From: an uncultured Coriobacteriales bacterium
Lineage (GTDB): Bacteria > Actinomycetota > Coriobacteriia > Coriobacteriales > Atopobiaceae
Assembly: GCA_946619045.1 (NCBI GenBank)
Contig: CAMOLV010000004.1
Span: 1-32,004, forward strand
DNA length: 32,004 nt
Direction of reading: 5' to 3'
The position numbers were made by a program, and so were the translations under genes. Shown piece by piece: positions 14,149 to 20,417 of the stretch (positions within the stretch are counted from its first letter, which is position 1; each line of letters starts with the position of its first letter). The notes beneath the pieces were generated by a model. It was not told the origin of the DNA. It made no database searches and saw only the letters and a program-made list of their open reading frames with translations.

Positions 14149-14586
14149 CTAGGTTTCGTCGGAGGTTTTCGCTGGGGTTTTCCGAGAGGTTTTCCGCGAG
14201 GTTTTCGCGGGGGTTTTCTCGTCCCCTTCGCCCTCCTGGCGCGCCTTCCTGGGCCTGCCGCCGGCGTTGTAGTCGAGCTGCTCGACGACGCTGTTGCTGA
14301 CCACCTTGCGTTGCATCTCCCACATGGCCATGTCGATCCACCCGACAGCCACTAGCACGTCGATGAACTCATCGAGCTTCTCGCCCTTAAGCTCCAGCTC
14401 GGCTTCGATCACCTTATGCATGATTTCGTCGGACAGGTCGATGATGCCGTCCATGTCGTAGAGGATGCCCAGCAGGGCCTGCCAGCGCCCGAACGCGACT
14501 ATGCCGCCGCACGTCAGCCTGACCCTCATCATCACCGGGTCGTTGCGCGCGTCGTAGGGGACGCTGTAGAACCTCTTACCCTTCAC
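14149..14586 (-). CDS. Replication-initiator-like protein (DUF4373 / replisome organizer type)
   Basis: 145 residues from GTG 14586, which overlaps the previous stop (GTGA) and has a GAGGAGGGG ribosome site. The opening KGKRFYSVPYDARNDPVMMR, a Gly/Ala-rich helix (GGIVAFGRWQALLGILYDMD) and a GWIDMAMWEMQRKVVSNSVV segment resemble the N-terminal winged helix of phage replisome organizers and Lin1244-like proteins. The C-terminus after GGRPRKARQ is a basic KT/PAK repeat encoded by the iterons. The family's usual second half (helicase loader interaction) is missing, so it is either a short initiator or a truncated one. It would act at the adjacent A/T tract. Confidence 0.55.
   Translation of the reverse strand: MKGKRFYSVPYDARNDPVMMRVRLTCGGIVAFGRWQALLGILYDMDGIIDLSDEIMHKVIEAELELKGEKLDEFIDVLVAVGWIDMAMWEMQRKVVSNSVVEQLDYNAGGRPRKARQEGEGDEKTPAKTSRKTSRKTPAKTSDET
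14151..14222 (-). repeat. Six 12-bp tandem repeats (iterons) in the initiator-like gene
   Basis: Units on the plus strand: aggtttcgtcgg, aggttttcgctg, gggttttccgag, aggttttccgcg, aggttttcgcgg, gggttttctcgt. All share rGGTTTT with exact 12-base spacing over 72 bases. They encode a KT-rich tail. The neighbouring A/T tract suggests iterons of a replication origin inside the gene, as in lambda O. Confidence 0.75.
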
Positions 14587-14819
14587 GACTCGTCCCCCCT
14601 CCTCTTCAGGTAGCAGCGCTTGCGCCCTATGCAGAAGCACTTCACCGCGAGCTGTATGTCCTTCAGCTCGCTATAGGTGCAGTAGAACTCCATGACGTAC
14701 GTCTCGCGCGGCTCCGGCACCGCCGGCCGCTCGCTCTCCCACTTCTCCTTGAGCTTGGCGTACGCGGTGGCCCGGGCCTCGTCGAGCCTGCGGCGCTTCT
14801 CCGGGTCCAGCTCAGCCAT
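14583..14819 (-). CDS. Hypothetical 78-residue protein with Cys-rich C-terminus
   Basis: Begins with a charged helix (MAELDPEKRRRLDEARATAY), then a strand/helix part with FYCTYSELKD and VKCFCIGRKRCYLKRR. It overlaps the recombinase stop by 8 bases and the initiator-like gene by GTGA. Not recognised; its basic, Cys-containing end could bind nucleic acid. Confidence 0.55.
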   Translation of the reverse strand: MAELDPEKRRRLDEARATAYAKLKEKWESERPAVPEPRETYVMEFYCTYSELKDIQLAVKCFCIGRKRCYLKRRGDES

Positions 14820-16008
14820 GGGACGCGCCCCCCGCCAGCCCGCGCAGGTCGCGCGCGAGGCGCTCAGCCGCCTGGCGGTCGACGCCCGGCAGCACGTGCG
14901 CGTAGGCGCGCATCGTCACTGACGGGTCGGAGTGGCCGAGCCGCTCGGCGACCGCCTGCACCGACGCGCCGCCCTCGAGCAGCGCCGTGGCGTGCGTGTG
15001 CCGCAGCTCGTGGAACCTCCTGGGCCCCAGGCCCATGCCGGAGCACGCGCCCGAGAACCGCTCCGAGACCGTGCGCGGCCTGCGCAAGCGGCCGCGGTGC
15101 GTCGGGAACAGGTAAGGCGTCGGGCCCACGGCCGCGCACACCGCCGAGCGCATGTCGGCGAGCTGCCGGTACGTGCCCTCGTCGATGGCCACGACGCGCG
15201 CCTTGCCCGACTTCGGCGGCTTGGCGTGCAGGCCACCGGCCTCGCTCACGGTGCCGGCCACGCTCAGCGTCGGGCCGCCGTGGCGCGCCGGCGCCAGGTC
15301 GCGGGCCTCGAGCGCGCAGACCTCGCCCACGCGCAGGCCCGTGGCCAGGGCGAGCATGGCCGCCTGCTTCACGATGTAGTCGTCGAACTCGTCGGGCGTC
15401 GGGTCGTCGGGCAGGCCGCCCGTGACGGCCGACGAGGCCCACTCGGTTATGGCCATGACCTCGTCGGGCCCGAACGCCTGCGGCCGCACCGCGCGCGTCT
15501 CGCGCATGCGGCGCACCGCGTCGACGGGGTTCACGGCGAGCATGCCGGCGCGCACGGCGGCCCGGTACGCGGCGTTGAGCACCGCGCGGATCGCGTTGGC
15601 CGTGGCCGGCGAGACGGGCTCGAGCCTGGCGCCGCGCACGGCGTCGGCGAGCGCCTTCACGACGTCGGCGGCGGTCACCTCGGCGGCGTCGCGCGCGCCG
15701 ATCAGCGGCGACACGTGGCGCATGTACTTCGACCGGTACGCCTTCGCCGTCGACGCCGCCAGGCTGCAGCAGCCGTACTCTCCGACGTACCAGTCGACGA
15801 GCCCGTCGAGCGTGAGCACCACGCCGGCGTTGCGCTGCAGGGCGGCCCGTGCCTCGAGCCGCGCCTCGGCCTCGTACACGTCTGCCTCCGACGCGTCGGC
15901 CGGGAGCGACTCGAAGAGGTAGACCTTGCGGCCGCTGTCGCGGTCGACCTCCACGTAGACCTTGATCCGTATGCGCCCGTTGCGCGGGTCGCGCAGCACG
16001 GACGCCAT
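14812..16008 (-). CDS. Tyrosine recombinase (integrase family)
   Basis: 398 residues, full length. An N-terminal arm-binding region (AP2-like, RNGRIRIKVYVEVDRDSGRK) is followed by a SAM-like core-binding domain (about 65-160). The catalytic residues are all present: R226 in ATGLRVGEVCAL, Lys in KSGKARVV, H333-x-x-R336 in HELRHTH, H359 in LGHSD and the nucleophile Y369 in MRAYAHV. It should cut and rejoin DNA at a specific site. It sits within the early operon between the ParB-like gene and the replication gene, not beside the repressor, while a complete serine integrase sits at the immunity region. Roles to consider: multimer resolution, inversion, or a second integration route. The ATG 16008 is two bases after the previous stop. 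Confidence 0.92.
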   Translation of the reverse strand: MASVLRDPRNGRIRIKVYVEVDRDSGRKVYLFESLPADASEADVYEAEARLEARAALQRNAGVVLTLDGLVDWYVGEYGCCSLAASTAKAYRSKYMRHVSPLIGARDAAEVTAADVVKALADAVRGARLEPVSPATANAIRAVLNAAYRAAVRAGMLAVNPVDAVRRMRETRAVRPQAFGPDEVMAITEWASSAVTGGLPDDPTPDEFDDYIVKQAAMLALATGLRVGEVCALEARDLAPARHGGPTLSVAGTVSEAGGLHAKPPKSGKARVVAIDEGTYRQLADMRSAVCAAVGPTPYLFPTHRGRLRRPRTVSERFSGACSGMGLGPRRFHELRHTHATALLEGGASVQAVAERLGHSDPSVTMRAYAHVLPGVDRQAAERLARDLRGLAGGASHG

Positions 16009-16009
16009 C

Positions 16010-17275
16010 TCACTCGCCCCCCTCGGCGGCCGCCGCGAAGGCCTCGACGGCCGCCTTCGCGGGGAGCGACTCCTCGTCGAACCGGAACCCGTCGGCGGCG
16101 GCCAGCTCGAACAGCTGGGCCATGTCCGGCACGGACCTCGTCGCCCACATCTCCTTGCCCTCGACGATGCCGAGCGCGGTCTCGTGCGACGGGTTGCTCC
16201 ACGGGAACCTTTGCAGGTACCCGACGGCGTAGTCGACCCGCGAGTATCCCTTGTCGATGTCGGCCAGCGACGGGAACGCCTCCTCGACCTCGCCGTAGTC
16301 GACGGCCTCCTCGAACCCGTCGACGAGCACGTCGCGCAGGTGCGGCACGCTCGCCGCCCCGACCTTCAGGCAACGGGCCTCGAACCACGACGAGATCTGC
16401 TTGAAGGCGGCCTCCATCGAGTCGCGCAGGCGCGCGGCGGCGAGCTCGAGCTCCTCGCGCTCGGGGTCCCCGTCGTCCTCGTCGGGGGAGAACGGGTAGA
16501 CCATCGCGTTACGCTCGCACAGGGCGAACTCCACGTCGGGCTCCTCCGCGTGGATCCTCGCGATGTCGGCCGGCTGCGAGGTCCTCAGGTCGTAGCGGAA
16601 CCTCCTGCCCTCGCGCAGGTCGGGGTCCTCGTAGTCGAGCAGCTCGACGCCGGCCTCCGCCGCGGCCTGCCGCCAGGCGGCGACCTTCTCGGCCACCTCC
16701 CTGTCCCGACGGGCGCGGCGCAGCATGTTGTCGAACTCCGTCTGGTCATGGCAGAGCAGCAACCTGTCGACGATGCCCGGCTGGTCGGCGAACTCGGCTA
16801 TGGCGAGCATCTGGTCGAGCGTCATGTCGTCGCCCGCCTCGTCGGCTAGCGCCCTGGCCGTCGCGACCTTGTTGCTCGTGCCCTTCTTGAGCCTGGCCGC
16901 GCGGTCGGCGCGGTCGGGGTCGACGCCGAGCAGCAGCATCTTCTGAACGCCGCGCGAGCGCTCGACCTCGGTCAGGGGCATCTTGTCGTCGGTCGCGAGC
17001 ATGGCCACGACGCTGTCCGCCTCGTCCATGTCCTCGCAGACGTTGGCCCAGAACTCGGTCGCATGGATCGACTTGAGCGCGCGGTAGCGCCGCTCGCCGT
17101 CGACGATGCGGTAGATCCCGCCGTCGCGCACGAGTATGGGCGGCGTGAACGGCTCGCCCGGCCGCTCCCGGTTGAGCGTGAACGACTCCGCGAGCGCCTC
17201 CAGGTCGCCGAAGTCGCGCCTGGGGTTCGACTCGTCGGGGAACACGTCCTCCATTTTCACCCTCAGAAGCTCCAT
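16010..17275 (-). CDS. ParB-like nuclease/partition domain protein
   Basis: 421 residues. The N-terminal ParB/Srx-type domain has NPRRDFGDLEALAESF (17-32), PPILVRDGGIYRIVDGERRY (45-63) and the GERRYRA motif at 60-66, the CTP-binding box of the family. A helix-turn-helix-like middle (EVERSRGVQKMLLLGVDPDR; KKGTSNKVATARALADEAGD) would contact DNA. The C-terminal half is acidic and unlike chromosomal ParB. ParB proteins bind parS and spread along DNA for segregation, or in phages may act as regulators or nucleases. No ParA is visible. ATG 17275 has a strong GAGGAGG ribosome site; an upstream in-frame GTG was rejected. Confidence 0.82.
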   Translation of the reverse strand: MELLRVKMEDVFPDESNPRRDFGDLEALAESFTLNRERPGEPFTPPILVRDGGIYRIVDGERRYRALKSIHATEFWANVCEDMDEADSVVAMLATDDKMPLTEVERSRGVQKMLLLGVDPDRADRAARLKKGTSNKVATARALADEAGDDMTLDQMLAIAEFADQPGIVDRLLLCHDQTEFDNMLRRARRDREVAEKVAAWRQAAAEAGVELLDYEDPDLREGRRFRYDLRTSQPADIARIHAEEPDVEFALCERNAMVYPFSPDEDDGDPEREELELAAARLRDSMEAAFKQISSWFEARCLKVGAASVPHLRDVLVDGFEEAVDYGEVEEAFPSLADIDKGYSRVDYAVGYLQRFPWSNPSHETALGIVEGKEMWATRSVPDMAQLFELAAADGFRFDEESLPAKAAVEAFAAAAEGGE

Positions 17276-17312
17276 GTGTGTGCCTCCTCTTCTATCCGCG
17301 ACACGCAAACCC

Positions 17313-17936
17313 TCATTGGTTCGCGCGCTTCACCTTTTCTCCATTTTTCCTGGGGTTCGTGCCGCTCTTCTCGCGCATCCTCTTCGTGCGCTGCTTGACG
17401 GCGTTCGTGAGCTTGCGCAGCCGGGCCTTCTCCCATTCCTCGACCTCGAGCGCGTGGAGCTCCTCGGCCCTGCGCGCGGCGCGCGGGTCCATGCCGATCG
17501 TCTGCGGCGCGCGCGGCCTCGGCGGCAGCGTCGAGCGGCCCGTGGCCGCCTGGCTGCGGTCGTACTCCCAGCGCTGCTCGGGTGTGAGGGCCTCGTAGGC
17601 CTCGGCCTGGCGCCGGAGCGCGTCCTCGTAGGACGCCTGCATGCGGCAGACCTCGCAGAAGCCCGTCCGCTCCTGCCAGTCGCCCTCGCGGCTCCGCGCC
17701 TGCGAGCACCTCGGGCAGATCGCCGTCAGGGGACGCTGCGTGCGCAGCGAGACCGGGTAGCCGCGGGCGCGCAGCTCGCGCGCCTTCATCTCGACGGACT
17801 TGCCCGATCTCTTCAGGTGGAAGCAGATGCTCCGCTTCGGCTCTATGCCGGCGTGGTCGAGCAGGTAGCGCTCGTCCTCCGTCGTCCAGTCGACGCGCCT
17901 CGAGCCCTTGCGCATTGCCGCGGCCGCACCTCCCAT
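17313..17936 (-). CDS. SANT/Myb-like HTH plus zinc-ribbon protein
   Basis: 207 residues. Residues 14-60 (VDWTTEDERYLLDHAGIEPK, then LKRSGKSVEMKARELRARGY) form a Myb/SANT-like three-helix unit. Next is a zinc ribbon, CPRCSQ ... FCEVCRM. The C-terminal half is a long, very basic helix. Such build suggests a sequence-specific DNA-binding protein, possibly a regulator of the early operon. The ATG at 17936 follows directly on a TAG; an internal ATG at 17915 preceded by GGAGGTG is an alternative start. Confidence 0.65.
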   Translation of the reverse strand: MGGAAAAMRKGSRRVDWTTEDERYLLDHAGIEPKRSICFHLKRSGKSVEMKARELRARGYPVSLRTQRPLTAICPRCSQARSREGDWQERTGFCEVCRMQASYEDALRRQAEAYEALTPEQRWEYDRSQAATGRSTLPPRPRAPQTIGMDPRAARRAEELHALEVEEWEKARLRKLTNAVKQRTKRMREKSGTNPRKNGEKVKRANQ

Positions 17937-18017
17937 CTACGCCACCGCCTGGAAGATGGCCAGCGCGACCGCCATGGCGGCCCACCAGGCCGCGCAGAAC
18001 GAGCGCAGGCCCTTCAC
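17937..18017 (-). CDS. Possible 26-residue membrane peptide
   Basis: GTG 18017 is preceded by AGAGAACGG and opens KGLRSFCAAWWAAMAVALAI ending FQAVA, one hydrophobic helix with a basic start. The same frame is open upstream to 18125, but that part is opposite the candidate plus-strand RNA and looks non-coding. Its stop abuts the next gene's ATG. Real translation is uncertain. Confidence 0.4.
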   Translation of the reverse strand: MKGLRSFCAAWWAAMAVALAIFQAVA

Positions 18018-18041
18018 CGGGTAGCCGTTCTCTGTTACAAT
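18013..18041 (+). promoter_or_regulatory. Plus-strand sigma-70-like promoter for a candidate small RNA
   Basis: TTCACC at 18013-18018 and TACAAT at 18036-18041 are exactly 17 bases apart, and TGT precedes the -10 as an extended element. The -10 matches 5 of 6 and the -35 4 of 6 consensus bases. It points against the early operon, with two hairpins and a T-run starting 6 bases downstream. Confidence 0.6.
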
Positions 18042-18047
18042 CGACCC

Positions 18048-18106
18048 GGTTCGCCGAGAACCGTTCGAGCGCCCCGCTGCCAGGCTCGGGCGCTCCTCTC
18101 TTTTTT
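18048..18106 (+). ncRNA. Candidate antisense small RNA, about 59 nt
   Basis: From the predicted start a first hairpin forms (CGGTTC 18047-18052 / GAACCG 18058-18063, loop 5). A second follows (GAGCGCCC 18067-18074 / GGGCGCTC 18088-18095, loop 13), then CTCTCTTTTTT, a standard intrinsic terminator. No open reading frame of note occupies it. It is antisense to the early operon leader between the genes at 17937 and 18106. The combination of promoter, compact structure and terminator is hard to explain otherwise. No family known to me matches. Confidence 0.55.
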
Positions 18107-18282
18107 CATGCCGCATCCGCGTCATCCCTGTCCTCCTTCCCCTTCTCGGAGATCCCCGCGAGCGGCCGCGCCAGCTGCGCCGCCGTCACGTCGCGCGGCA
18201 CGACGAGCGTCACCTCGACGCCGTCGACCACGTGCCGGTGGATGCCCTGCGGGAACACCACCGCGTCATCCAGCCTCTCCAC
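18106..18282 (-). CDS. Hypothetical 58-residue protein
   Basis: GTG 18282 with GGAAGGAGGAAAG upstream opens ERLDDAVVFPQGIHRHVVDG and continues with VTLVVPRDVTAAQLARPLAG. The beta-rich start resembles a small SH3-like or transition-regulator fold, but I cannot assign it. The frame is also open to TTG/ATG codons just upstream (18303). Its stop codon overlaps the T-run of the plus-strand RNA. Confidence 0.5.
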   Translation of the reverse strand: MERLDDAVVFPQGIHRHVVDGVEVTLVVPRDVTAAQLARPLAGISEKGKEDRDDADAA

Positions 18283-18303
18283 CTTTCCTCCTTCCATCAA
18301 CAC

Positions 18304-18713
18304 GGTCCTGCCGGCGGCCGGCGGGCAGGGGTCAGCCCGTCGCCCTTGCCACCGCGCCCCGGCCCCATGGGTTAGGCGTGAGCGCTACCGAGGGCGAAAC
18401 CGCCTAGGAGTCCGGCGGAGCCCGTGACCCCTCTCCGCCGGCCGCCGTGGCGCCCGTGGGGCGTCCGGGGAGGCGCCCCGACCCCGATCAAAAGACTGGG
18501 GCGCTCCCCCGGACGCCCGCTGCCGTGAGGTGGGGAGAGAGGTGGCAGCGGGTCGCCCGTGACGGCTGCCATGTAGGGTCGAGCCGCCAGACCCGGACGC
18601 ATTGACGCGTGCCCGAGCGGGGCGAGTTTAAGGGCATCCCGGGCCCGAATCCGTGCGCATGTGACGCATCCCTTACCATTCGCCGCATGAAGCACGCGAA
18701 GGAACACGAGAAG
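18304..18713. other. 410-base gene-free region rich in secondary structure
   Basis: No reading frame here has a ribosome site or protein-like composition. It contains a series of strong inverted repeats listed separately (18412-18552), plus a shorter one at 18305-18328 and an AGGCG / CGCCT pair near 18374-18405. It lies between a hypothetical gene and the small membrane-protein region in the middle of the early operon. Possible uses are a structured RNA, a partition site for the ParB-like protein, or a recombinase site. Confidence 0.5.
18412..18552. repeat. Three consecutive strong inverted repeats
   Basis: Repeat A: CCGGCGGAG 18412-18420 with CTCCGCCGG 18433-18441. Repeat B: 21-base arms at 18459-18479 and 18498-18518 matching at 19 of 21 positions, loop of 18. 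Repeat C: CCCGCTGCC 18516-18524 with GGCAGCGGG 18544-18552. B and C share three bases, so only one could form fully at a time in RNA. Confidence 0.75.
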
Positions 18714-18827
18714 CTACTCACGAAGCGCGACGCCGCCTTGATCGCCGTCGAAGGCCTCGTCGCGCTCGTGAGCACGGTCTGCGGCGGTCTTGTCGTGGTG
18801 TTCCTGGAGCATGTGCTTTACGGCTAA
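18687..18827 (+). CDS. Possible 46-residue membrane protein on the plus strand
   Basis: MKHAKEHEKLLTKRDAALIA then VEGLVALVSTVCGGLVVVFL: a basic start and one membrane helix. It lacks a ribosome site, but TACCAT at 18674-18679 lies 7 bases before the ATG, which would suit a leaderless message. It overlaps the better-supported minus-strand gene at 18714-18887, and codon shadowing could create the helix. Weakly supported. Confidence 0.25.
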   Translation: MKHAKEHEKLLTKRDAALIAVEGLVALVSTVCGGLVVVFLEHVLYG

Positions 18828-18887
18828 CGTCGCCACCAGGTTCGCCATGAGCAGGCCGACGACGACCGAGAGCTCGAACAGGTTCAT
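18714..18887 (-). CDS. Small membrane protein
   Basis: 57 residues. MNLFELSVVVGLLMANLVAT and LAVKHML form one membrane segment, followed by a charged tail (QEHHDKTAADRAHERDEAFD). GGGAGG lies 6 bases before ATG 18887. It follows the gene at 18899 by 11 bases. The topology suits a small membrane effector, but nothing identifies its function. Confidence 0.6.
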   Translation of the reverse strand: MNLFELSVVVGLLMANLVATLAVKHMLQEHHDKTAADRAHERDEAFDGDQGGVALRE

Positions 18888-18898
18888 GCGGACCTCCC

Positions 18899-19117
18899 TC
18901 ACAACTGCCTGAGCACGTCCCTGGCGAGCGCCTTCTTGCTGTCCCCGCTCACGCACACGCGCTTCCTGTACCCGTTCGCGAACACCACGTGCACGAACTC
19001 CTCGCCATCCGTGACCGCGTACTCCGCGAACGACACGTCGCCGTCGGTCGCCTCGCGCAGCAGCGACGTGAGGTGCCTCTCGGTGAAGTGCTTCTTCTCA
19101 GCTTGCACGTCGTTCAT
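18899..19117 (-). CDS. Hypothetical 72-residue early protein
   Basis: MNDVQAEKKHFTERHLTSLL starts a helix; the middle FAEYAVTDGEEFVHVVFANG is a beta hairpin, and the end is helical (SKKALARDVLRQL). The ribosome site AGGAAGGACGGAAG is clear. It is the second gene after the Cro-like regulator, so it would be made at once after induction. No family recognised. Confidence 0.6.
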   Translation of the reverse strand: MNDVQAEKKHFTERHLTSLLREATDGDVSFAEYAVTDGEEFVHVVFANGYRKRVCVSGDSKKALARDVLRQL

Positions 19118-19145
19118 CTTCCGTCCTTCCTGGGAGTAGCCGCGC

Positions 19146-19400
19146 CTACGCGACCGAGCCCGCGGTCGCCTTCGTGGGCTCCTGATGTGCCGTCATGCCG
19201 GCGAGCTCGTCGATGCTGCAGTCGAGCACGGCGGCGAGCGTGCATACCTTGTCGAACCCCGGCGTGTTCGACCCGGACTCGAGCCGGGCAATGTAGCTTC
19301 CGTCGATGCCGGTCATCTCGGCGAGTTCGGCTTGCGTTACGTCAGCCGCTCGCCGGATGCGGCGCAGGTTCGCACCGAACACCTCGTTGCTGTAATTCAT
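19146..19400 (-). CDS. Cro-like XRE-family regulator, first gene of the early operon
   Basis: 84 residues. A full XRE helix-turn-helix: FGANLRRIRRAADVTQAELA, then EMTGIDGSYIARLESGSNTP with the recognition helix, and FDKVCTLAAVLDCSIDELAG. The short tail beyond has no dimerisation domain. Being first in the lytic-direction operon, opposite the repressor-integrase unit, it most likely plays the Cro role. GGGAGGTGACGATCG precedes the ATG. A consensus TTGACA promoter drives it. Confidence 0.85.
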   Translation of the reverse strand: MNYSNEVFGANLRRIRRAADVTQAELAEMTGIDGSYIARLESGSNTPGFDKVCTLAAVLDCSIDELAGMTAHQEPTKATAGSVA

Positions 19401-19445
19401 CGATCGTCACCTCCCATCTGGCTCACCATGTCTCTGTAGTTCCAG

Positions 19446-19514
19446 TATTTCTGTAACTTGCGATGAATCATATTCAGTCGTAACGAAACTGTCAAGCTAG
19501 TATTTACAGAAATA
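19446..19514. promoter_or_regulatory. Operator sites between divergent regulators
   Basis: The 11-mer TATTTCTGTAA lies at 19446-19456 and its exact reverse complement at 19504-19514. A related TCTCTGTAGTTC lies near 19430 and TTCTGATGTAA at 19530-19540. One copy falls just downstream of the early promoter start and the other between the two -35 boxes. This is the usual layout of CI/Cro operators. Confidence 0.65.
19467..19495 (-). promoter_or_regulatory. Early (lytic) promoter
   Basis: Minus-strand TTGACA (19495-19490, perfect -35) and TATGAT (19472-19467, 5 of 6) with 17 bases between. Transcription would begin near 19460 and enter the Cro-like gene. This is the strongest promoter I see in the window. 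Confidence 0.8.
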
Positions 19515-19543
19515 TTGAATATTTTTCAGTTCTGATGTAATAT
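19515..19543 (+). promoter_or_regulatory. Repressor promoter
   Basis: TTGAAT at 19515-19520 and TAATAT at 19538-19543 with 17 bases between and TG just before the -10. It points into the repressor gene, whose GAGGAGG ribosome site lies at about 19558-19564. The -35 box touches the operator copy at 19504-19514. Confidence 0.65.
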
Positions 19544-19570
19544 CTGCAACACATTTGAGGAGGTGGACTT

Positions 19571-19972
19571 ATGGAGCTACAGCTAAAACGTATACGCGAG
19601 GCTCAGGGCATCAAACAGTCTGAGATGGCCCGCATGGTGTCCGCCTTGATTGGCAAGGAAATCAAAGTGCGCACCTATGGGTCATGGGAGAGGTGCGAGG
19701 TCACCATGGACCTAGAACAGGCTTATTACTGCGCCCTTGCTCTCGGCTGCACCATCGACGAGATTGCCGGAAGGCAACCCAGGCCGCGCGTGTTCGCAGA
19801 CCCAGATCAGCAGCAGCTTAACGAGCAGTACGAGGAACTCAACGCCACGGGGCGCAGGAAGGCAGTGGGCAGCGTCGAGGACATTCACGCCAACCCAGCG
19901 AACCTGAAAAGCGAGCAACCTGGACGCCAGCCTGTTCCGGGCGACCCGCGGCGGGAAACCAAGAGCGCATAG
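19571..19972 (+). CDS. CI-like phage repressor, XRE family
   Basis: 133 residues. The XRE HTH occupies residues 1-70: MELQLKRIREAQGIKQSEMA, then VRTYGSWERCEVTMDLEQAY and ALALGCTIDEIAG. A polar tail (NEQYEELNATGRRKAVGSVE) replaces the LexA-like peptidase domain of lambda CI, so induction may not use RecA-stimulated self-cleavage. It heads the plus-strand unit with the integrase and is separated from the Cro-like gene by paired operators. TGAGGAGGTGG is its ribosome site. Confidence 0.8.
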   Translation: MELQLKRIREAQGIKQSEMARMVSALIGKEIKVRTYGSWERCEVTMDLEQAYYCALALGCTIDEIAGRQPRPRVFADPDQQQLNEQYEELNATGRRKAVGSVEDIHANPANLKSEQPGRQPVPGDPRRETKSA

Positions 19973-19987
19973 GGGAAGGGGACCGAG

Positions 19988-20308
19988 ATGGCATTAATAG
20001 ACGAGTTCATGAAGTACCAGTCGAAAGAGACCAAGGAGAGGAGCGCCTACGCGGCGGCCGCCCGAGAAAGGCTGGGCATCGATTTCGGGAGGCTGAGCGA
20101 CGTCGACCTCGCGAAGTCCATCCAGGAGAGGGCCTGCGACGTGAGCGACGGCATGGCCAAGCACGAGTGGGACGTTATGTTCAGCAAGATCAAACGCGAC
20201 GTGGAAGACCTCAAAGGAGACGACCTCCTGCGCGTCATCATCGACCAGAACTGGATCCTCATCCAGCAGAACGAGCTCATCGCGAGGTTGCTCGAAGGTG
20301 AGGAGTAA
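19988..20308 (+). CDS. Hypothetical 106-residue protein in the lysogeny unit
   Basis: All-helical and charged: MALIDEFMKYQSKETKERSA, a middle FSKIKRDVEDLKGDDLLRVI and an end WILIQQNELIARLLEGEE. A ribosome site AGGGGAAGGGGACCG lies before the ATG, 15 bases after the repressor stop. Placed between repressor and integrase, it should be expressed in lysogens and may be an accessory regulator or immunity protein. I do not recognise the family. Confidence 0.6.
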   Translation: MALIDEFMKYQSKETKERSAYAAAARERLGIDFGRLSDVDLAKSIQERACDVSDGMAKHEWDVMFSKIKRDVEDLKGDDLLRVIIDQNWILIQQNELIARLLEGEE

Positions 20309-20376
20309 GAGAATCATCTTACTCGGCTAAAGAGGTTGCGCCCCTGCGTATAGTTTGGCGACTGTGACAGGGGCGC
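20303..20376 (+). promoter_or_regulatory. Two inverted repeats before the integrase
   Basis: GAGTAAGA 20303-20310 pairs with TCTTACTC 20317-20324 (loop 6) and overlaps the stop codon of the upstream gene. GCGCCCCTG 20338-20346 pairs with CAGGGGCGC 20368-20376. Neither has a following T-run. A TATAGT at 20349-20354 could be a -10 box. They may tune integrase expression, or be part of attP. Confidence 0.45.
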
Positions 20377-20417
20377 GGCGTCTCCCCAGGAATGAGGAAG
20401 GACGGTGCAATTCTACC

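Noticed and set aside
14105-14222. CRISPR-like array from the short tandem repeats
   Set aside because: Repeats are contiguous 12-mers without spacers and lie in a coding frame; no cas genes.
18361-18440. tRNA- or riboswitch-like fold (GGTAGCGC and GGTTTCGCC segments on the minus strand)
   Set aside because: No consistent cloverleaf or known riboswitch core could be laid out; kept only as part of the structured region.
18372-18775. Minus-strand frames across the inverted-repeat region
   Set aside because: No ribosome site and composition set by the repeats; structure rather than coding best explains the region.
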